In this document: positions 36,290 to 47,790 of the stretch, in pieces | How the letters are laid out: each line of letters opens with the position of its first letter | Position numbering within the stretch: the stretch's first letter is position 1 | Assembly (NCBI GenBank): GCA_003586115.2 | Contig: QVOM02000073.1 | Coordinates: 50,199,712 to 50,263,711, forward strand | Direction: 5' to 3' | Length of the DNA stretch: 64,000 bases | Source: Salvator merianae | Lineage: Eukaryota; Chordata; Lepidosauria; Squamata; Teiidae | The notes under the pieces: generated by a model | What the model was told of the DNA's origin: nothing | Seen by the model: the letters and a program-made list of their open reading frames with translations, nothing else | The model's database searches: none | Program-made: the position numbers and the translations under genes

Positions 36290-36690
36290 TTTGGATTGTC
36301 TGCCAAGAAAACACAGAAGAGTGGTAAACAGACCGGGAAGATGAAGATCGCTGAGATCATCTTTGGCAGTGGGGAACTGCTGTGGGTGCCACAACCTACC
36401 AAACGTCATCTTGCAGCTACTCGTAGGAGGACCTTCTCTGTGGTGATGCCTACCCTTTGGAACACTCTCCGCTCTGATATTTGGGAAGTTCGTTCTCTCT
36501 CATCATTCAGGCACCTCTTAAAGACACTCTTCTTCACTCATGCCTTCCTTGTGAATGGCTATCTGCCCTTATCCACCCAGAGTTTTAAATAGTGCTTTTA
36601 TTTATTGGCTTGAATGTGAACTACTTGGAGAATTCTTTTAAAAAATACAAAAAGGTACTGTATATGAATACTGAAAATAAATAACATGCA
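36290..36690 (+). mobile_element. LINE (L2-like) C-terminal and 3' end fragment
   Basis: The plus-strand translation RRRTFSVVMPTLWNTLR, then a SFRHLLKTLFFTHAF segment, corresponds to the C-terminal GRTFSVAVPRLWNSLP...KSFLF region of the copy at 44.26-44.76 kb. The 3' end finishes in AATAAATAA. The sequence is more divergent than the others, perhaps a different subfamily. Confidence 0.75.
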
Positions 36691-38439
36691 CACATAGAGC
36701 AGTCATGATGCACAGCAGTGAAATATGAAAGCACAGCAGAAGAGGGAAACACTGGAGAACTCAGCTGATTGAAAAGGGTCCTTCCTTTCTGGAACAAAGA
36801 ACAGATCTACTCCTCTAGGTTAAAGAGGACATATTTTACAGTTCTTTAATAAAACCAGAAGGGCCATACTACTGAGGAGGAGCAGCTAATGAAAGAAGAG
36901 CTTGGTGAGGTGCCCAATATTTAGAGATGCAGTTACTGAATAAAGTCATACACTGTCCCATGACGTACCCATGCTGTGTTCCCAGGATGTACCTAGCCCC
37001 TCCAAGCAGTACGGCTGCTTAACCTGAACAAGCATTTTGTAGAAGAGCAACAGATTCGCCTCTCTCTTACCACACATACCTGTCAGTAGGGTGCCATGTG
37101 CTAGCCTGTGCTTGCCCTTGCCTATGCCAAGAGAGTACTGTCGTTCATTCACCTTTTGTTTCTCTATGCACAGTTCTGAACATGCAAACATCCCCTAGCG
37201 AGGCCCAATTTTGTTACTCTTTCTTTACCCTATTTATACTTTCCAGACTCTACTAGACTATGATTAAGAGGGGGGAAGGTAATTGGAAGTAATTATACAA
37301 ATTAAAAACAGTTTGAAAATTGATATTCTGGTGGGCTGGTTAGAAGAGCTCCCCTGCACTAACTTCATCATTATAGGATTCTATTTCTTGCTTATTACTT
37401 AAATGGAGTAACTCTTTTATTTCCAAGAATTCTCTTTTACGCAAGAGAATTTATTTTATGACACTGGAAGAGTTCCAAGATGCATATATTCCTGCGGCTC
37501 TTTCCATTTTTGATATATTTTCTAATCAATGGTGCATGTATCACTTTGTGCTCAACTTACAAACCCCTGAGGTATATTTTCTAGTCTTTTAATGCCAGTG
37601 GTTCAAATTATGTTCTCAGTTACAGCACTGTAAATCTAGAGTACAATTAGATCACAATTAGGCCACATGCAGACTGGCATATTCAGTTTTCGTAAATAGT
37701 ACATTAAATGCATGAAAAGTAAGCATTGGTTAGTTTCTTTTATCTCTTCCCTACCTCACTCCCTGGTTCTTCTTAAACAGAAACACAGCCTGAGCTCCTC
37801 ATAAAATATGCTCAACTGATTCATTTGGCTGAGTTAATTCATAACCCCTTTTAAGTCAATAATTCTTAGTTCAATTAAAACTTAGATGAAGTAAAATGCA
37901 GCTGCCTTTTTATCTTTTTGAGTACATCATCTCACTCACACACAGGTGTTGCTTTTCTAACTTCAGGCTTGCTTTTTTGGTTTGCTCTTGTCAAACCCGG
38001 AGGGAAAGGGGAGGTAATTGCATGAACTGAGGCAATCCCTACACACTTGTTGCTAAGTGAGAGTCTCACAGTTAGTACTGGCATAAATATTTACAATTCA
38101 GTCACGTGGATCAAACCATCAATCATGATATCTGAATACCTAAAACTCAAATCCCTGCAAGTGATTCAAAGAAATTATTTACCTCACCCTAACATCCATA
38201 GACAAAATGGGCAGCATAACTCTTCTAGTAGCTCAATATTTTTCACTGCAAGGAAGACACCGCACAAGGAGCATGCAATAAATTTGTACACTGGGACATG
38301 TCTCCAGAGGTGACCCTATTTGCAAGCCAGAATTGTTATCCTTTTAAATCGCCTCTGAGTCAATGACAGAAGCTAACTACGGTCAATAGAAGACTTGCAC
38401 TGGGTTTATTTTATACATTTCTATTTATACCATATCCAT
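36691..38439. other. Intron 1 sequence, no gene recognised
   Basis: About 1.7 kb of unique-looking DNA; ORFs are short and random. Confidence 0.4.
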
Positions 38440-38525
38440 GGGTGTAGCCATAGCTCAGGAGAACAGCAAATTGCTAGAAAGCAAAAGATCACAGGTTCAA
38501 ATCCTGTTATCACCTAGGAAGAAGG
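38440..38525 (+). mobile_element. tRNA-derived SINE fragment
   Basis: GTGTAGCCATAGCTCAG ... ACAGGTTCAAATCCTGT shows A-box-like and B-box-like promoter parts of a tRNA-derived SINE head. Confidence 0.5.
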
Positions 38526-38559
38526 TGACAGCAAGACACTTTTATATCTTTCCTGAGGG

Positions 38560-38797
38560 GACAGCCAGTCTAGCACAGTGGCAATAGCACCAGGCTAAAA
38601 CCTCAGCGTTCCTTGGTTCCAACCTCTATTCTGCCATGAAAGCTCACTGGGTGACCTTGAGCTGTTCACAACTTCTCAGCCTAACCCACCGTACAGGGTT
38701 GTTTTGTGGGGATAACATGCAGATGAAGAATGAATTTCATCATCTTGGTGTTTTGGAGAAAAGGCAGGATATAAATACCAAAATAATAAAACTGCAT
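38560..38797 (+). mobile_element. tRNA-derived SINE with MIR-like body
   Basis: The head has CTAGCACAGTGGCAATAGCA and GGTTCCAACCTC (A and B boxes). The body is CTGGGTGACCTTGAGCTG, CTCAGCCTAACCCACC and ACAGGGTTGTTTTGTGGGG, the MIR-like core common in squamate genomes. The tail is GGCAGGATATAAATACC plus AATAATAAA, like the L2-type 3' end. It is close to full length and polymerase-III type. Confidence 0.85.
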
Positions 38798-38879
38798 GGA
38801 TGTGTCACCAAGAGCCTTGACCCAGACTCTGTGGAACCAAAACAGAACTTCAGCAACTCCCTTTCAAGTATTTCTTTGG

Positions 38880-39025
38880 GAGAGACGACAGCCAGTGGCA
38901 GAACCTGCTTTGCAGGCAAAAGGTTGCAGGCGCAAACCTTGGACCCAAAACAACAGCATCAGCTGCCAGGTAATGTAAGCAACTTTGGGCTATAAGCATC
39001 ACGGAAAAAGGTAGGAAGAAGGCAG
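38880..39025 (+). mobile_element. tRNA-derived SINE, second type, fragment
   Basis: GCCAGTGGCAGAACCTGCTTTGC, then GGTTGCAGGCGCAAACCTT and AAGAAGGCAGCTTCCT match the layout (not the exact sequence) of the SINE whose tail reads AAGGCAGCTTC. Confidence 0.55.
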
Positions 39026-39172
39026 CTTCCTAAATCTCTTCACACCTGCATCCAACTTCAGGAAGTGACAACTCTGATAAGCTCCATGCCAAATGAGTAA
39101 AAAGCACGGATATTATCAGAGGCTCTAACAGACGTCTAAAACACCCTGCGTTTCTTTTACCTCTTGGCCTGT

Positions 39173-39230
39173 ATCCAGACAGTGCTTATTTATTCCGCTA
39201 CACTTGGATATTTCGGAATAAAGCATGGAA
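39173..39230. mobile_element. Partial palindromic MITE (same family as 48787-48881)
   Basis: ATCCAGACAGTGCTTATTTA, then TTCCGCTACACTTGGATATT and TCGGAATAAAGC match one arm and part of the second arm of the element at 48787-48881. The rest is missing. Confidence 0.65.
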
Positions 39231-40700
39231 ATATCGTCGTTGCTCTTCCTTTGCCCTTTGGGAGACCTTAAGATTTTGAACTACGGTTTGACTCCTTCCC
39301 CATGTGCAAGCAGGCAACTTTCCGCCACGTTTATTCCTGTCATGTGGAAAAGCGAAACGAACCAAATATGTCCTCCCATCTCTCAGCGATTCTGTTTGCA
39401 GTCTGCGCGTATTACCTTCTCGTGACCAGTGACCCGACGTGAAAGGAGGAGGAGGAAAGTAAGTCGAGGAGGGCAGGCAGAGGTGGGGGGAATGGAAAAA
39501 GGTGCGGTTGCTGGAGCAGAAGCCAAGCCTGGCTTTTAACATTATTGTTTAATGAGCGTATGTTCTTGAATTCGTGGGCCACGTTCTAATCCCTGGTCCC
39601 GATCAAATCATCATCATCATTGAAAAACAAACAAACAAAAAAAAACTGCCATACTTTTTGAAGGGGAGTTTATTTCCCGGTCTTCTTAAGGGCGCAGGGA
39701 AATTTCTCATCTGTCCGTTAACCCTCTCCATTCCGCTTCAAACTAACACCGAAGGAAACCCTTTTAAAAGCCTGCATCCCCGCCCCCTCTAGCAAAGCCC
39801 CAGATATTTGAGAAGTCGCAGCTAATACCTTACTGCGATGTCTCTGGAGCTCAGTTTGATTACAACCCACTAGAAGCTGCCGATCTCAAAAGGCCATCTT
39901 CAGCTGTTGTAAACGGTGCAAGGGACAGAGAGAATATCCAGCCGATCCCAGCCCCACCTACCAAACATGACAAGGAAACGATGGCACTGGATGCACAGAA
40001 CGGAACCCAACTGCACGGCCAGATCTCGCGCAGGAGCTAAAAGCCTCTAAGAAGGAACGCGCTGTCAATCACTTACAGTATAGGTTGCAGGAGGAGCAGC
40101 AATATGTCTCCCTCTGCTTCTCACTCACTCCCCTCTTTGCTCAGCCGCTGCGAATACGAACGGGAACAAGTAGGCAGTGTGCAATGAAGTCCCACAATGC
40201 ACGGCGAAGCGCTCGTCACATCCCCTCGTCTTTCAGCGCCCAGGGCCTGCTACCGCCCGTCAAGGAGGCGGCGTTAGCAAGGAGCACCACAGCGGGCAGC
40301 GGCGGTGCCGCCTCTTTCGCTCTTGCGGCGGCAGTGGCTCGATAGAAGTCAGATGGCTCCGAATGTCAGCTGCTTTCCCGCTCTCATGGAAGAGCCAGTG
40401 TGGTTCCAGTTTCTTAATCTTCTGCAAACCAGTTATTGCTGTCAAGAAAACCGTCTCGATTTGTCCGTGCCGTCGCCAGGAGCTGCGATCAATTTGATAC
40501 ACCTGCTTTTACCTGCCTTTAGTACGTGAGGAAGGACGAGGACGCCATTCCTGTCCTCTCTTCCTGCTTCTTTTCTACTGTTGGTCTCCGCCCATGGCTG
40601 CTGCCTGAGCTTGTGGAGTGGACACTTTTCGCTCCTAGTCTGTAGCCCGGGATCAGCTGTCGCCAAGAAGCAACAACCACGACTGCAGGACGCAGCGCTG
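39220..40700. promoter_or_regulatory. CpG-rich block, candidate MACROH2A1 promoter and non-coding exon 1
   Basis: CpG dinucleotides, almost absent from the surrounding intron-like DNA, become frequent here and are densest at about 40.2-40.36 kb. The block lies upstream of the macroH2A1 coding exon in the direction of transcription, at a distance of about 15 kb. It has no terminal inverted repeats over its core, unlike the two other GC-rich patches in the window. A possible minus-strand exon-1 donor, ACT then GTAAGTG, lies at 40077/40076, and another (GTGAGT type) at about 40.12 kb. Neither can be chosen from sequence alone. Its left part also contains a partial palindromic MITE at 39173-39230. 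That this is the promoter is inference from position and composition; it could also drive a divergent plus-strand transcript. Confidence 0.6.
40189..40207 (+). promoter_or_regulatory. ZNF143/Staf-like binding motif in the CpG block
   Basis: The plus strand reads TCCCACAATGCACGGCG, close to the published ZNF143/Staf consensus core CCCAnAATGCA. By eye 16 of 18 consensus positions agree. Such motifs are typical of CpG-island promoters just upstream of the transcription start. It sits at the edge of the CpG-densest stretch, which supports a promoter role; occupancy is not shown. Confidence 0.45.
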
Positions 40701-41059
40701 CTTGAAAATTTCGACCCTCCCAGCTCTTCAGGTGGCTAGATAGAAGGCTTTGCACTCCCCGCGCCCCCCATGGCCTACCTTCCCAAGCAGCTGAAACCAT
40801 GCCAAGAGCCCTGTTGCCCACTCACCCTCTTTTTCTGAGCAGTATAAGTTCTCTCCTTCCTTGCCTGTACTGATTATCAGAGCTCTTCCAGCTGTATGGA
40901 GAACAATTCTGGATCTGGAGAAAACTCTCTGGCATGGAATTAGGGCTGCATCCTGACACTTTCAGGGCATGCTAAGGCTGAGTAAAAAAGAAAAGAGGGT
41001 GTACCTCTTTGAGAGATGGTTCAGTGGTGGTACTGTCAAACTTCATTTGCCCAGTGTGC
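40701..41059. other. Upstream sequence, nothing recognised
   Basis: Fading GC content after the CpG block. A minus-strand GTGAGT donor-like site lies at 40825-40820 (GAGG then GTGAGT), so an exon 1 further upstream cannot be excluded. Confidence 0.35.
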
Positions 41060-41220
41060 ACATCCCATCACTAATGCCCATTAAAGGACAGAAAAAGCAC
41101 TTCCAAAGCACATTAGAGGTGGATTGGAGATAAGATGAGAGGAGGAGTGCCACATGCTACCACCTCCAGGTTGCTTTTGAGTTGCTTTTCTGTCTGCATG
41201 TGAACACAGCCGTAGGGTTA
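41060..41220. mobile_element. GCTGTGTTCACA-type MITE (copy 3)
   Basis: It ends GCATGTGAACACAGC, the same tip as at 57.87 kb, and carries GCACATTAGAGGTGGATTGG, related to the AGCACTTTAGAGATGG region of that copy. The left boundary is approximate. Confidence 0.5.
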
Positions 41221-41499
41221 GTTTTAGTGGTATGGACTGCTTGCCTTCTTTCTCTAGATAGCATTGGAAAGAGGAACCTCCACGAGGTCCAGTCCCAGAT
41301 AACAAGACATCTTCCTTTTCCAAGAGGAAGTTGCCATCACTATCACTTATTTGCCTGCCTTGCCCACATTTCCTACTTTGGCGGCGAGGAAGAGAGTAGT
41401 CAAGAAAGTGAATGCTGCTACCTCCTACTTCCGTTTCTGAGCAATACAACAAATGGGAACACCCTCCTGTGGGTTTCAGGGTCATTCTGTCCAGAATAC

Positions 41500-41775
41500 A
41501 GCTGGAAAAGCAACAGCCCGCATAAGGACTGCCCCCAGTGGATTGGACCTGTGTGCAGCTAGTCCAGCAGTCTGCTACTGTAGTGGCCAGTCATCTGCAC
41601 AAGGAAGCCCATTGTGAGGACACAAGCACACACTTGCTCCTGTTCACAGTTTCCCAGCAGCTGGTCTTCAGAGGTACACAACCTCTTACTTCTATCAGAG
41701 CTAACAGCCAATGACAGCTCAGGCCTCCATGAATTGATGCCAACCTATTTTGCCCAAACATCTATGTGTCTTTGG
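41500..41775 (-). mobile_element. CR1 3'-end fragment, antisense
   Basis: CTGCTACTGTAGTGGCCAGT, CACTTGCTCCTGTTCAC-CCCAGCAGCTGG and CCTCCATGAATTGATGCCAA are the reverse of the CR1 tail. The same module occurs at 62.33-62.5 kb and 53.6-53.95 kb. Confidence 0.7.
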
Positions 41776-42879
41776 ACTGAATTTTCCCTCATCCTCGTCT
41801 GTTGACGGGGCCATGCTGACTGAGAAGAGAAAATGACTCTTGTTGCTTCTGGAGCACTGGTCTTCTCTTATTTGCCTACTCCTTAACCTTTCTCAGTAAT
41901 ATATACTTTGCACTAGGTCCAAGGACAGCAGTCATCCCTGCAGAGTAGCACAGAAGGCTAGACAGTAAGCTAGTAGAGATGACAGCAACTAGTTGTCTCC
42001 TCTTACTCGCTTTCCTGTTCCATGTTTTTCAGCCAGGATATTTTAAATCCCCATCTTGAAGGTCCTTGGACTACAGCATAAATAACCAAGAGGAGAACTC
42101 AGACGCTGTCTCCACACTAGGCTGTTGACTCATGCAGCAGCCTCCAAGGAACATGTTATCTGCATGACAGACGTTTACTGGGAGGCTGTGCCTCTCCGAG
42201 ACCAACCTGTCCTCATGGGACTACGCAAAACTCGTGTTAAGGTTCACTCCAAGGTGGGGAAAGGTAACATGACAGCAATTCTGGCTGTTCCCTGATGGTG
42301 GACCAGAGCATACACGCTTCTGCAGATGGCAGCAAGTGGCTGATCCAGTCTGCCTGGTGTATGGAGCCTGGCACTATATTACTGGGTTCCTGGAAGTGAA
42401 TCTCTGAAAGTGGAGCCCTCCTAAAACAGCCTTGGCCAGCAACTTCAGAGACTGGAAACTTTCTTTCCCATCCTCCAAAGTTGGGCCGAGCTGGTCTGAT
42501 GCCATACTGACAGCCCTTGGCCCATAGCTTTCAGCCACTGATCCAGTCTTTCAATCCAGCCCAAGACTGGCTGCAAGGAGCACACTGATGCATGCCATGC
42601 AGACACAGCCAGCAGTGCTGTCATGTCACCTTTCCCTACCTTCCCAGAATATGACCACTGTGGGTGATGTAGCAGTGGGGCTTCAAATCTGTAGCTAAGA
42701 CTGAAATTCAAGGTATGGTTTGGGGAAATTCCAGTGAGGCTTCCAACTGAAACCTTGTCCTTCCTCCAGTACCCTGTGATTCCAATCTGCAGGCTGCCAC
42801 TGCAGCTTATCCGGAGCAAGACATCTTCCAGAGGTACCTAAGAGTGATGAAACAGGAGAGGTGATGACTGGAGCGTTGG
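41776..42879. other. Intergenic sequence, nothing secure
   Basis: About 1.1 kb of average composition. The right end may be divergent L2 endonuclease-region sequence leading into the element below, but no motif was found. Confidence 0.35.
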
Positions 42880-45045
42880 TGGTTAAAATCACGGAACGGA
42901 TCTGACTGGACACGAGTTAAGAGCTCATTATCGAGCCTATCATGTGGCAGTGAAGGCGGCGAAGAAGGCATACTTCGCCTCCATCACATCCGCAAGCAGC
43001 TGTCCCGCAGAGCTTTTCTGGGTAGTGAATAGCCTGGTGTCTTCTAACAGGGGGCGGAGTCTGAAGTGATCCCGGATATCTGCTATGACATTTTTATGAG
43101 GCACTTCAGGGATAAAGTTGCGCAGATTCGCTCGGGATTGGATACCACACTTGAACAGTATTCCGTGGAGGTGTCCAGGGCTCTGGATTGTCAGTTTTTG
43201 ATGGATCAGTTTGAGTTGTTGCGGTCTGAGGATGTGGACAGGCTGCTTGCAGGAATGCGGCCTACCACTTGTCTTCTAGACCCTTGCCTGTCTTGGCTAA
43301 TTAAATCTAGCTGGGGAGGGATGGTTGAGTGGGTCTTGAGTGTTGTCAACACGTTGCTGCGGGAGGGTGTAGTACCATCATCCCTTAAAGAGGCAGTGGC
43401 CTGCCCCCTCCTTAGGAAGCCTTCCTTTGACCCCATGGTGCTGGGCAACTATCGCCCAGTAGCTAGCGTCCCTTTCCTGGGCAAGATCTTGGAGACAGTG
43501 GTGTTGAGGCAACTGCAGACATTCCTGGAGGATACTGATTATCTAGACCCATTTCAGTCCGCTTTCAGGTGGGGCTACAGCACGGAGACTGCCTTGGTCG
43601 TCCTGATGGATGACCTACTTCGGGAGAGGGACAGGGGGCATGCCTCCTTGTTGGTTCTCCTGGACCTATCGGCTGCATTTGATACCATCGACCATGGCAT
43701 CCTCCTGGACCGACTCCGGGGGCTGGGCCTTCGGGGCACTGTCTTGCGATGGCTTGAATCCTTTCTCCGGGGGAGGTGTCAGAGACTGGTGGTATGTGGC
43801 CAGCACTGACAGCCATGGGAACTCCTTTGTGGGGTTCCCCAGGGCTCAGTGTTGTCCCCACTACTGTTTAACATCTACATGCAGCCGCTGGGGAAGGTCA
43901 TTAGGGAGTTTGGGGTTGGGTGCCATCAATATGCAGATGACACCCAGCTCTACCTCTTGATTCCAGCAGAGTCAGGTGAGGCACTCTCTGTGCTGGATGC
44001 CTGTTTGGGGGCGGTATCAGGCTGGATGAGGACCAATAAACTCCAACTGAATCCAGACAAAATGGAAGTTCTGTGGGTGCAGAGCCCCTGTGTACTGGTC
44101 ATCTCGGGACACCCAGTGCTGGATGGGAATGTTCTTCCCCTCAGGGACTGGGTGTGAGACCTGGGAGTCCTTCTGGATTCATTGCTGCAGATTCATGGTG
44201 GCAGTGGCCAGGGGTGCCTACCAGAGGCTCTGACTGGTTTGGCAGCTTTGCCCGTATTTGGATGCTGAGGACCTGGCCACAGTTCTGTATGTCCCGGTAA
44301 CTTCCTGTTTGGACTACTGTAACGTGCTGTACATAGGGCTACCTTTGAAGACGGTCCGGAAACCGGAGCTAGTGCAGAATACAGCAGCTTGTCTGCTGTC
44401 GGGTCAACCAGGCCGTGTACATATCTCGCCGGTTCTGAAAAGTCTTCACTGGCTTCCAATACGTTTCCAGGCTCAATTCAAAGTGTTGACTTTGGTCTAT
44501 AAAGCCCTAAATGGTTTGGGCCCTGCCTACCTGAAGGAGCGCCTCCACCCATATGTGCCTGCCCGCATGCTGAGGTCACAGGGGGAGTCTCTCCTGGTGG
44601 TCCCTTCCCCTGCATTAGTGCTGGGGGTGGGGGGGAGGACTTTCTCTGTGGCTGTCCCCAGGTTGTGGAACAGCCTCCCTACTGAGATTCACCAGGCGCC
44701 ATCCCTGTTTGGGTTTCAGTGCCTGGTAAAGTCCTTTCTCTTTGCCCAGGCATATGGTCCTTGATCCTCTGAGAAGCCCCCCTCATTGCTGCTGGACTGT
44801 TGTATTGCTGGGTGTGGGTGGTTTTGTGGTGGGGACCATGTAATTTTTTTTCTTTTTTATAAGGTTTTTATAGTGTTTTTATACTATTTTTATTGTATAG
44901 TTTTTATAAGCTTCGTAAGGTTTCGGTATGTTTTATGTTGTTTTATAACATTTTTATGGTGTTTCTATTCTATACAATATGGTATGTTTTGTAAGCCCCC
45001 CTGGGACCCTTCGGTGTAGGGCGGGGTAGAAATTGAAAGTAAAGT
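42880..45045 (+). mobile_element. LINE L2-like (Jockey-group non-LTR), best preserved copy; RT with one stop
   Basis: Non-LTR retrotransposon, 5'-truncated in the linker after the endonuclease. The reverse transcriptase is open from 43048 to 44157 apart from one TGA at 43807-43809. Seen in order: NYRPVASVPFLGKILE, the catalytic LDLSAAFDTIDH block, [17 protein letters not shown] and [11 protein letters not shown] with the YADD catalytic Asp pair, then [13 protein letters not shown]. After a stop at 44157 and a shift, 44258-44764 encodes the C-terminal region (LDYCNVLYIGLP, LHWLPIRFQAQFKVL, GRTFSVAVPRLWNSLP). The 3' UTR is T-rich and ends with GTAGGGCGGGGTAGAAATTG. L2 rather than CR1 is inferred from the AAFDTIDH and DDTQLYL blocks. 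It cannot be autonomous as it stands. Confidence 0.9.
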
Positions 45046-46416
45046 AGTGGCCATTCAAGCACACTGAAGGCAAAGTTGTCTTCCCTCTTGCTGTGATAAT
45101 TTCCATGGTCAGGCTTGGGGTAATCAAGAAAAGACCCAAAAGGTTAGGGTGGATAAAATACAAAGAGAAGTGGCTAGTGGGAAAAACTGTCAGCACTGTC
45201 ACTATGTTGATGGCTTCTTCCAATAGCCTCTGCATTTGTATCTGCTGCCTAAATTGTGAAATCCAAGGTAAAGACCAGTCTATATGACTATCTGGGCAAA
45301 TGGGTCAGTTTTATATATTATATTTGCTGTCAGACTCAGAAAAAGTGGTGACATTTTCTATGTCTAGGTTCTGTTTGAATTGACTTAGTCATAAGCTGCT
45401 GCCTATTTTATTAAATTAGCTTTTAGAGCCTGTACTATGTGCTGGTCACTGGCTGAAATAAAACATTTACTTACTTGCATCCAGTAACAGATGATAGCTA
45501 CATTAGCTATTAAGGAAGTACAGGAATGTTACCAAGATCTCTTCAAACTTAAAACTGATCATAGCAGCCATCAGATGAACCCAAGGGTGCTGCAAATCGT
45601 TTCCTTCTCATGTCCAGTGACAGAGATTTTGGTGTATAGTGCTTCTGATAATCCCTGCAATTTTGTATAGCATTATAGGGATGAGAGATTTTAAGTTTTT
45701 ATCTTGGTTCCAGTATCAATCAGCCAGATGCAGCTGGAAAAGTATCAAATGGTGTGCAAAGAATAGATAAAAGAGTATAAGTATTCCATCCACGCCATTT
45801 TTGCCACTTAGATTTAAAATAAGGAAATCTAATATCTGTCAGAAACAAAGACTTCAGAAGCAGCTAACTTACTACCTGGAGATGTGGATATGTTCTGGAA
45901 AATAGTTCCCAACCAGTGCACAGAAAAGGCTTCCATCATTTCATTTGTTCTTTGCATTTTTCTTCTGTTTTATGTATTTTCCAGCCTTGAGGGTAGAAAA
46001 AGAAATACATTTATTTCCTCGGTATAGATGGCTACAGATGGTTTCCTACTCTTTGTAAACTCATGACAGATGTGAATGGAACTAATTATAACATGTGGCC
46101 ACTCGGAGAAATAGATTTACTTATGTGCTCACCACAGCATGACACTGAAGATGATTATCCAACCGCTTGTCCATGTGCCAGTCATATGGTAAACAAAGGT
46201 ATCAGCCCTACATGCATCTTTAAACATAGGCAGGATCTGCTAGCAGCACACTAAAAAGAGCACTGCAAGCACAGAGTTCTTCTTAAAGTGGCAAGTATGC
46301 TCCCAGTTACACAAACATTCCAGCCAGGGAACTTTCATTCCCCAGTTGCAATGTTTCCAGCCACAGATGTTTACTGAATGCAGTGTCAGTCCAGAATAAA
46401 ACATATCCATGACTTA
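45046..46416. other. Intergenic sequence, no gene recognised
   Basis: About 1.4 kb, unique-looking. TTA at 46414-46416 borders the next element. Confidence 0.4.
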
Positions 46417-47297
46417 GGGTGCGAGCACACTGGACAGGTTTTATTCGCATGCCCTCAGGTATCCGAGTTAAATTAAGCCATCAGCTGCATATCCCCGTAC
46501 ACATTTATCCCCGAGTACTCGGGTCCACGTCTGCACATTAGCGTCAGGGAGGCGAATTGTTCCGCCTCGTTTCCTCAGCAACCAACAATGCTCTGCTGTG
46601 ATAGGTCCGCTGATGGCAGGGATGTCAGTGGTTTTTAAATGGTCCCTTGGACTGGGGAGGGGAGGGAACCGCGAGTGTTTTGTATACTCGTCCCGCCACC
46701 TTTTGTCTTTTTTGTTCCCCCTGCCGGGTCTCATGCTTGAGGCAGCAGTCCTCCCGCAAGGAGGAGGAGAGAGAAGGCGGCAGCGGCCTCCAGCTGCAGC
46801 CCGGTGTGTGGTTTAAAAAAAAAAAAAAAGCTGCGTGGTGCTGATTGGAATGCTCTTTTTTGGCACATGCCCCAAGGAAGCTCTGGCTCTGTTTCTCCCT
46901 CCCCCCCCTTCTCCAGGGGGCCGCCACTATCTCCCCCCTGCAGCAGGAAAGCGGGGCGGGCAGAGCAGGGAGAACTTTGTGGAGAGGAGGAGGCGATTCC
47001 TCTGCTCTTGGCGGCGCACGGCTTCCCGCCCCTGGAGCCCAGGCAGCCACGACTGCAGAGGTAGCTCCGTTCCTTCCTCCCTCCCGCCCAACTTTTTTCT
47101 ACTCCTGTCGCGAGAATACACGCACACCGAGATTTTAAAAGAAAAGTCGCTCCAAGAGTTAGAAGAAACCATCTGCGGAAAAGTCGCGGCCACGAGCCCT
47201 CGAGGCGACGCAGACACGACTCAAAGGGTAGGCTTTGTGGAAGCCCCGCCTTCCGTGCGACGTGAGGCCGACCCTAATAGCCCGTCTGCTCGCACCC
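46417..47297. mobile_element. GC-rich 881-bp TIR element (Harbinger-like, CpG-island-like interior)
   Basis: The left end GGGTGCGAGCACACTGGAC and the right end, reversed, GGGTGCGAGCAGACGGGCT match at 15 of 19 positions. Both ends are bordered by TA (TTA left, TAT right), consistent with but not proving a Harbinger-type TWA duplication. The interior is CpG-rich with GGAGGAGG purine blocks, CCGCCC and A15, unlike the neighbouring DNA. No transposase. The 158-, 141- and 97-codon ORFs on both strands look like composition effects. It may be a transposon that captured a CpG promoter. Confidence 0.65.
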
Positions 47298-47300
47298 TAT

Positions 47301-47790
47301 ATTCTGAATGAAGGGGCTGATCCAGCATGCATTACTGAGACTTGGATGGATGAACTAGGTGGGCCAGACCCATAAGAAGGGGAAGGGGCATTCCATAAGA
47401 ACTTCTATCTCTCTTGCCAGGCATCCAATTTGCTCTGTAACTGGGTTTGAGGTGCTATTTTTGTTGCTGGGTAAGAGAGAGAGAATAGGGATGTTGCTGG
47501 TATACTGCCCACCCCACTGCCCAGCAACCTCCCTATCTGAGCTGGCTGAGGTGGGCTCTGGCTTAGTGGCCTGGGTTAGCATTTCAAGGGCTCCGTGACA
47601 ACCATGGTACTGTCTCAATTTGTAACTGGCCCAACTCACACAGTAGGTTATACAGAGCCGATTGGTGAGAATCCATTGAAAAGAGGGTTGGTGGTAAGCC
47701 CATCATCATGGACAGATTCTTTGCTGATAAAATTTGGACTTGCAGTGGCAGCTCCCCTCTGCAGGGGTGGGGGTCCCATTGAGATAGTCC
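47301..47790 (+). mobile_element. LINE L2-like copy, first segment (endonuclease region)
   Basis: Starts GGGCTGATCCAGCATGCATT-ACTGAGACTTGGATGG, the L2 endonuclease ITETWMD-like block, and runs to about 47790 where an antisense L2 piece begins. Decayed. Confidence 0.7.

Noticed and set aside
38440..38797. A- and B-box sequences as tRNA genes
   Set aside because: No cloverleaf can be completed, and the following MIR-like body and AATAATAAA tail identify SINEs.
43066..44764. Reverse transcriptase as a host or phage gene
   Set aside because: The motif order, the C-terminal region and the L2-type 3' tail show a LINE; many decayed copies are nearby.
46417..47297. The CpG-rich patch as the macroH2A1 promoter
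   Set aside because: It is bounded by terminal inverted repeats, so transposon origin explains it better than a native promoter; the 39.2-40.7 kb block is preferred.
46625..47311. ORFs of 141, 158 and 97 codons on both strands as genes
   Set aside because: They overlap in a CpG-rich transposon interior and contain low-complexity runs from A15 and purine tracts. No family resemblance.
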